DNA from: Acidimicrobiaceae bacterium
Lineage (GTDB): Bacteria > Actinomycetota > Acidimicrobiia > Acidimicrobiales > Palsa-688
Reading direction: 5' to 3'
Assembly: GCA_030838025.1 (NCBI GenBank)
Contig: JAUTXM010000397.1
Location: 1-15,080 of the forward strand
DNA length: 15,080 nucleotides
A program made the translations under genes and the position numbers. The notes under the pieces were generated by a model. It was not told where the DNA came from, did no database searches, and saw nothing but the letters and a program-made list of their open reading frames with translations. Positions 14,142-15,080 of the stretch are shown here, piece by piece; positions within the stretch are counted from its first letter, which is position 1, and each line of letters begins with the position of its first letter.

Positions 14142-14698
14142 GCTTCTCCGTCCGGGGCGCTTGGACCCGCGAGTCGGTATCAATCGCCGGCAGCGAGGCG
14201 TTCGAGACCCAACTCGTGTATTGGCTCCAAGCAGGGCCGTGCTACGCCGACATACGAGTGCCCTTCCACCCGGCCGGGACCTTTCGATGCTTCGCGGGCC
14301 GCAGCGGCTGGCGCGGCGACGACTTCCGCTGGACGCACCGCTTGGACCTCGAGGGTTCCAACCCCGAGGACGTGGGGCGGCTCTTCTGGGAGGAGGGGCG
14401 GTTAGTCGAGCGGGGTTGGTTCGGCGACGTCACCTATGAAGAGGTGTGGTTGCGGTTGGATGACGACAAGGGCCCGTTCCTGGCCGCTGAGGGTCCCGGC
14501 GAGTGCCTCGTCCGGGTCGGCGAGCATGCCGTCACAATTGTGGACGACCGCCGCGATAGAGAGGGCGCGCTCGCCGCGTGCTACCAGGTCCTGAGCCCTG
14601 CCGGCTGGGAGATCCGGGCCGCTATCGGCGATACGTCTACGCTCCCGTCGCCCTCCGAGATCCCGCCCGAATGGCTTCCCGTGGAGATCAACGCGTGA
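14138..14698 (+). CDS. Uncharacterised 186-aa protein in the Rieske operon
   Basis: Family not firmly recognised. No signal peptide or membrane helix is present. It is rich in Trp and aromatic residues with alternating strand-like blocks: VYWLQAGPCYADIRVP (about residues 27-42), RCFAGRSGW, DFRWTHRLDLE, LFWEEGRLVERGWFG, YEEVWLRL, and CYQVLSPAGWEIRAAIGD. This suggests a beta-barrel, lipocalin-like shape that could bind a small ligand. I recall uncharacterised bacterial and fungal proteins with similar WLQ...ADIRVP and FAG blocks but cannot name the family. It begins with GTG inside the Rieske stop codon and ends with TGA overlapping the creatininase-like GTG start, so all three are translationally coupled and probably needed in matched amounts. 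An accessory or substrate-handling role is an inference. Confidence 0.8.
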   Translation: MSFSVRGAWTRESVSIAGSEAFETQLVYWLQAGPCYADIRVPFHPAGTFRCFAGRSGWRGDDFRWTHRLDLEGSNPEDVGRLFWEEGRLVERGWFGDVTYEEVWLRLDDDKGPFLAAEGPGECLVRVGEHAVTIVDDRRDREGALAACYQVLSPAGWEIRAAIGDTSTLPSPSEIPPEWLPVEINA

Positions 14699-15080
14699 CT
14701 GCTCGCAGGTGGGAGGAACAAGCGGGCCCCGACCTGGGCGACCTGGCCGGCCGAGGCGAGGGCGAGGTGGGCTTGGTTCCCGTCGGCGCCACCGAGCAGC
14801 ACGGGCCCCACCTCCCGACCGGCACCGACACCATGATCGCTACGGCCCTGTGCGATCGGGCCTCGCAGCGCACCGGTGCCCCGGTGCTCCCCGCCATCGC
14901 AGTCGCGTGCAGCTACGGGCACGGCACGGTGATGCCCGGGACGCTCTCGCTGACGCCAAGCCTCCTGGCCGCCATCGTGATCCAGTACGCCGAGTGGGCC
15001 GCGACTTCCGGCCTCACCCGTCTCATTCTAGTCAACGCCCATTTCGGCAACGCCGCGGCCCTCGGCATCGGCACCGATCA
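14695..15080 (+). CDS. Creatininase family amidohydrolase (3' end outside window)
   Basis: First 128 codons of a creatininase-type metalloamidohydrolase. Family members open cyclic or linear amides (creatinine, formamidopyrimidines) or process mycofactocin. Metal ligands are in GATEQHGPHLPTGTDT: Glu34, His36 and Asp45. The expected later ligand is His116 in VNAHFGN (normally VNGHGGN). The block YGHGTVMPGTLSLTP matches the family's PGT(I/L)(S/T)L element. The start is GTG overlapping the previous stop by 4 bp. The second metal-binding Glu usually just after the His is not evident in HFGNAAAL. Substrate and full length cannot be determined. Co-transcription with a Rieske oxygenase suggests hydrolysis of an amide or lactam in the same pathway. 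Confidence 0.88.
   Translation, partial: MTARRWEEQAGPDLGDLAGRGEGEVGLVPVGATEQHGPHLPTGTDTMIATALCDRASQRTGAPVLPAIAVACSYGHGTVMPGTLSLTPSLLAAIVIQYAEWAATSGLTRLILVNAHFGNAAALGIGTD

Noticed and set aside
1..15080. Defence, toxin-antitoxin or mobile-element system
   Set aside because: No integrase, transposase, restriction, toxin or phage gene was found. The HNH relic is of the chromosomal multicopy type and is inactive.

Overview
The window is about 15 kb of GC-rich, densely coded chromosomal DNA with many GTG starts. The gene families point to a high-GC actinobacterium: an actinobacterial-type ABC-F protein, a DUF4232 lipoprotein, a DUF6458 membrane protein, a SigG-like ECF sigma factor with a SnoaL-like tail, and an HNH relic of the actinobacterial type. 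Acidimicrobiia or a related lineage is my guess; nothing here fixes the taxon. I see no tRNA, rRNA, CRISPR array, integrase or insertion sequence.

Left part (1-3500). The 3' end of an ABC-F ATPase gene converges on two minus-strand genes for exported proteins, an unknown secreted protein followed by a DUF4232 lipoprotein. Next come a PhnB-type VOC gene broken by a one-base frameshift in a G run, and a small two-helix DUF6458 membrane protein followed by a clear intrinsic terminator.

Middle (3500-8430). A decaying EF-hand gene runs into the 3' end of a minus-strand series: VOC protein, NADPH-dependent FMN reductase, a divergent pyruvate kinase, and a CASTOR/POLLUX-type ion channel with two RCK-like domains. 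The gaps of 3, 54 and 97 nt would allow co-transcription. The pyruvate kinase has the Lys signature of K+-independent enzymes and has lost two residues that normally bind K+.

Right-middle (8500-10900). A STAS-like protein gene and a SigG-like sigma factor gene converge and overlap by 29 codons in exact antisense register. Upstream of the sigma gene is a YdeI/DUF1905 protein with an in-frame minisatellite. In the 340-bp gap after it I find an unannotated HNH-endonuclease relic with a frameshift in its core.

Right end (10900-15080). A YgeY-like M20 hydrolase is divergent from a TetR regulator. Downstream is a tightly coupled operon: Rieske oxygenase alpha subunit, an unrecognised 186-aa protein, and a creatininase-family amidohydrolase cut by the window end. 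Both junctions are 4-bp GTGA overlaps. The set looks like a regulated catabolic cluster for a nitrogen-containing compound, which is an inference, and it is the most promising candidate here for undescribed biology. Apart from the region holding the HNH relic, no gene-free stretch exceeds 300 bp. The longest, 2239-2501, shows only the two ribosome binding sites at its ends.
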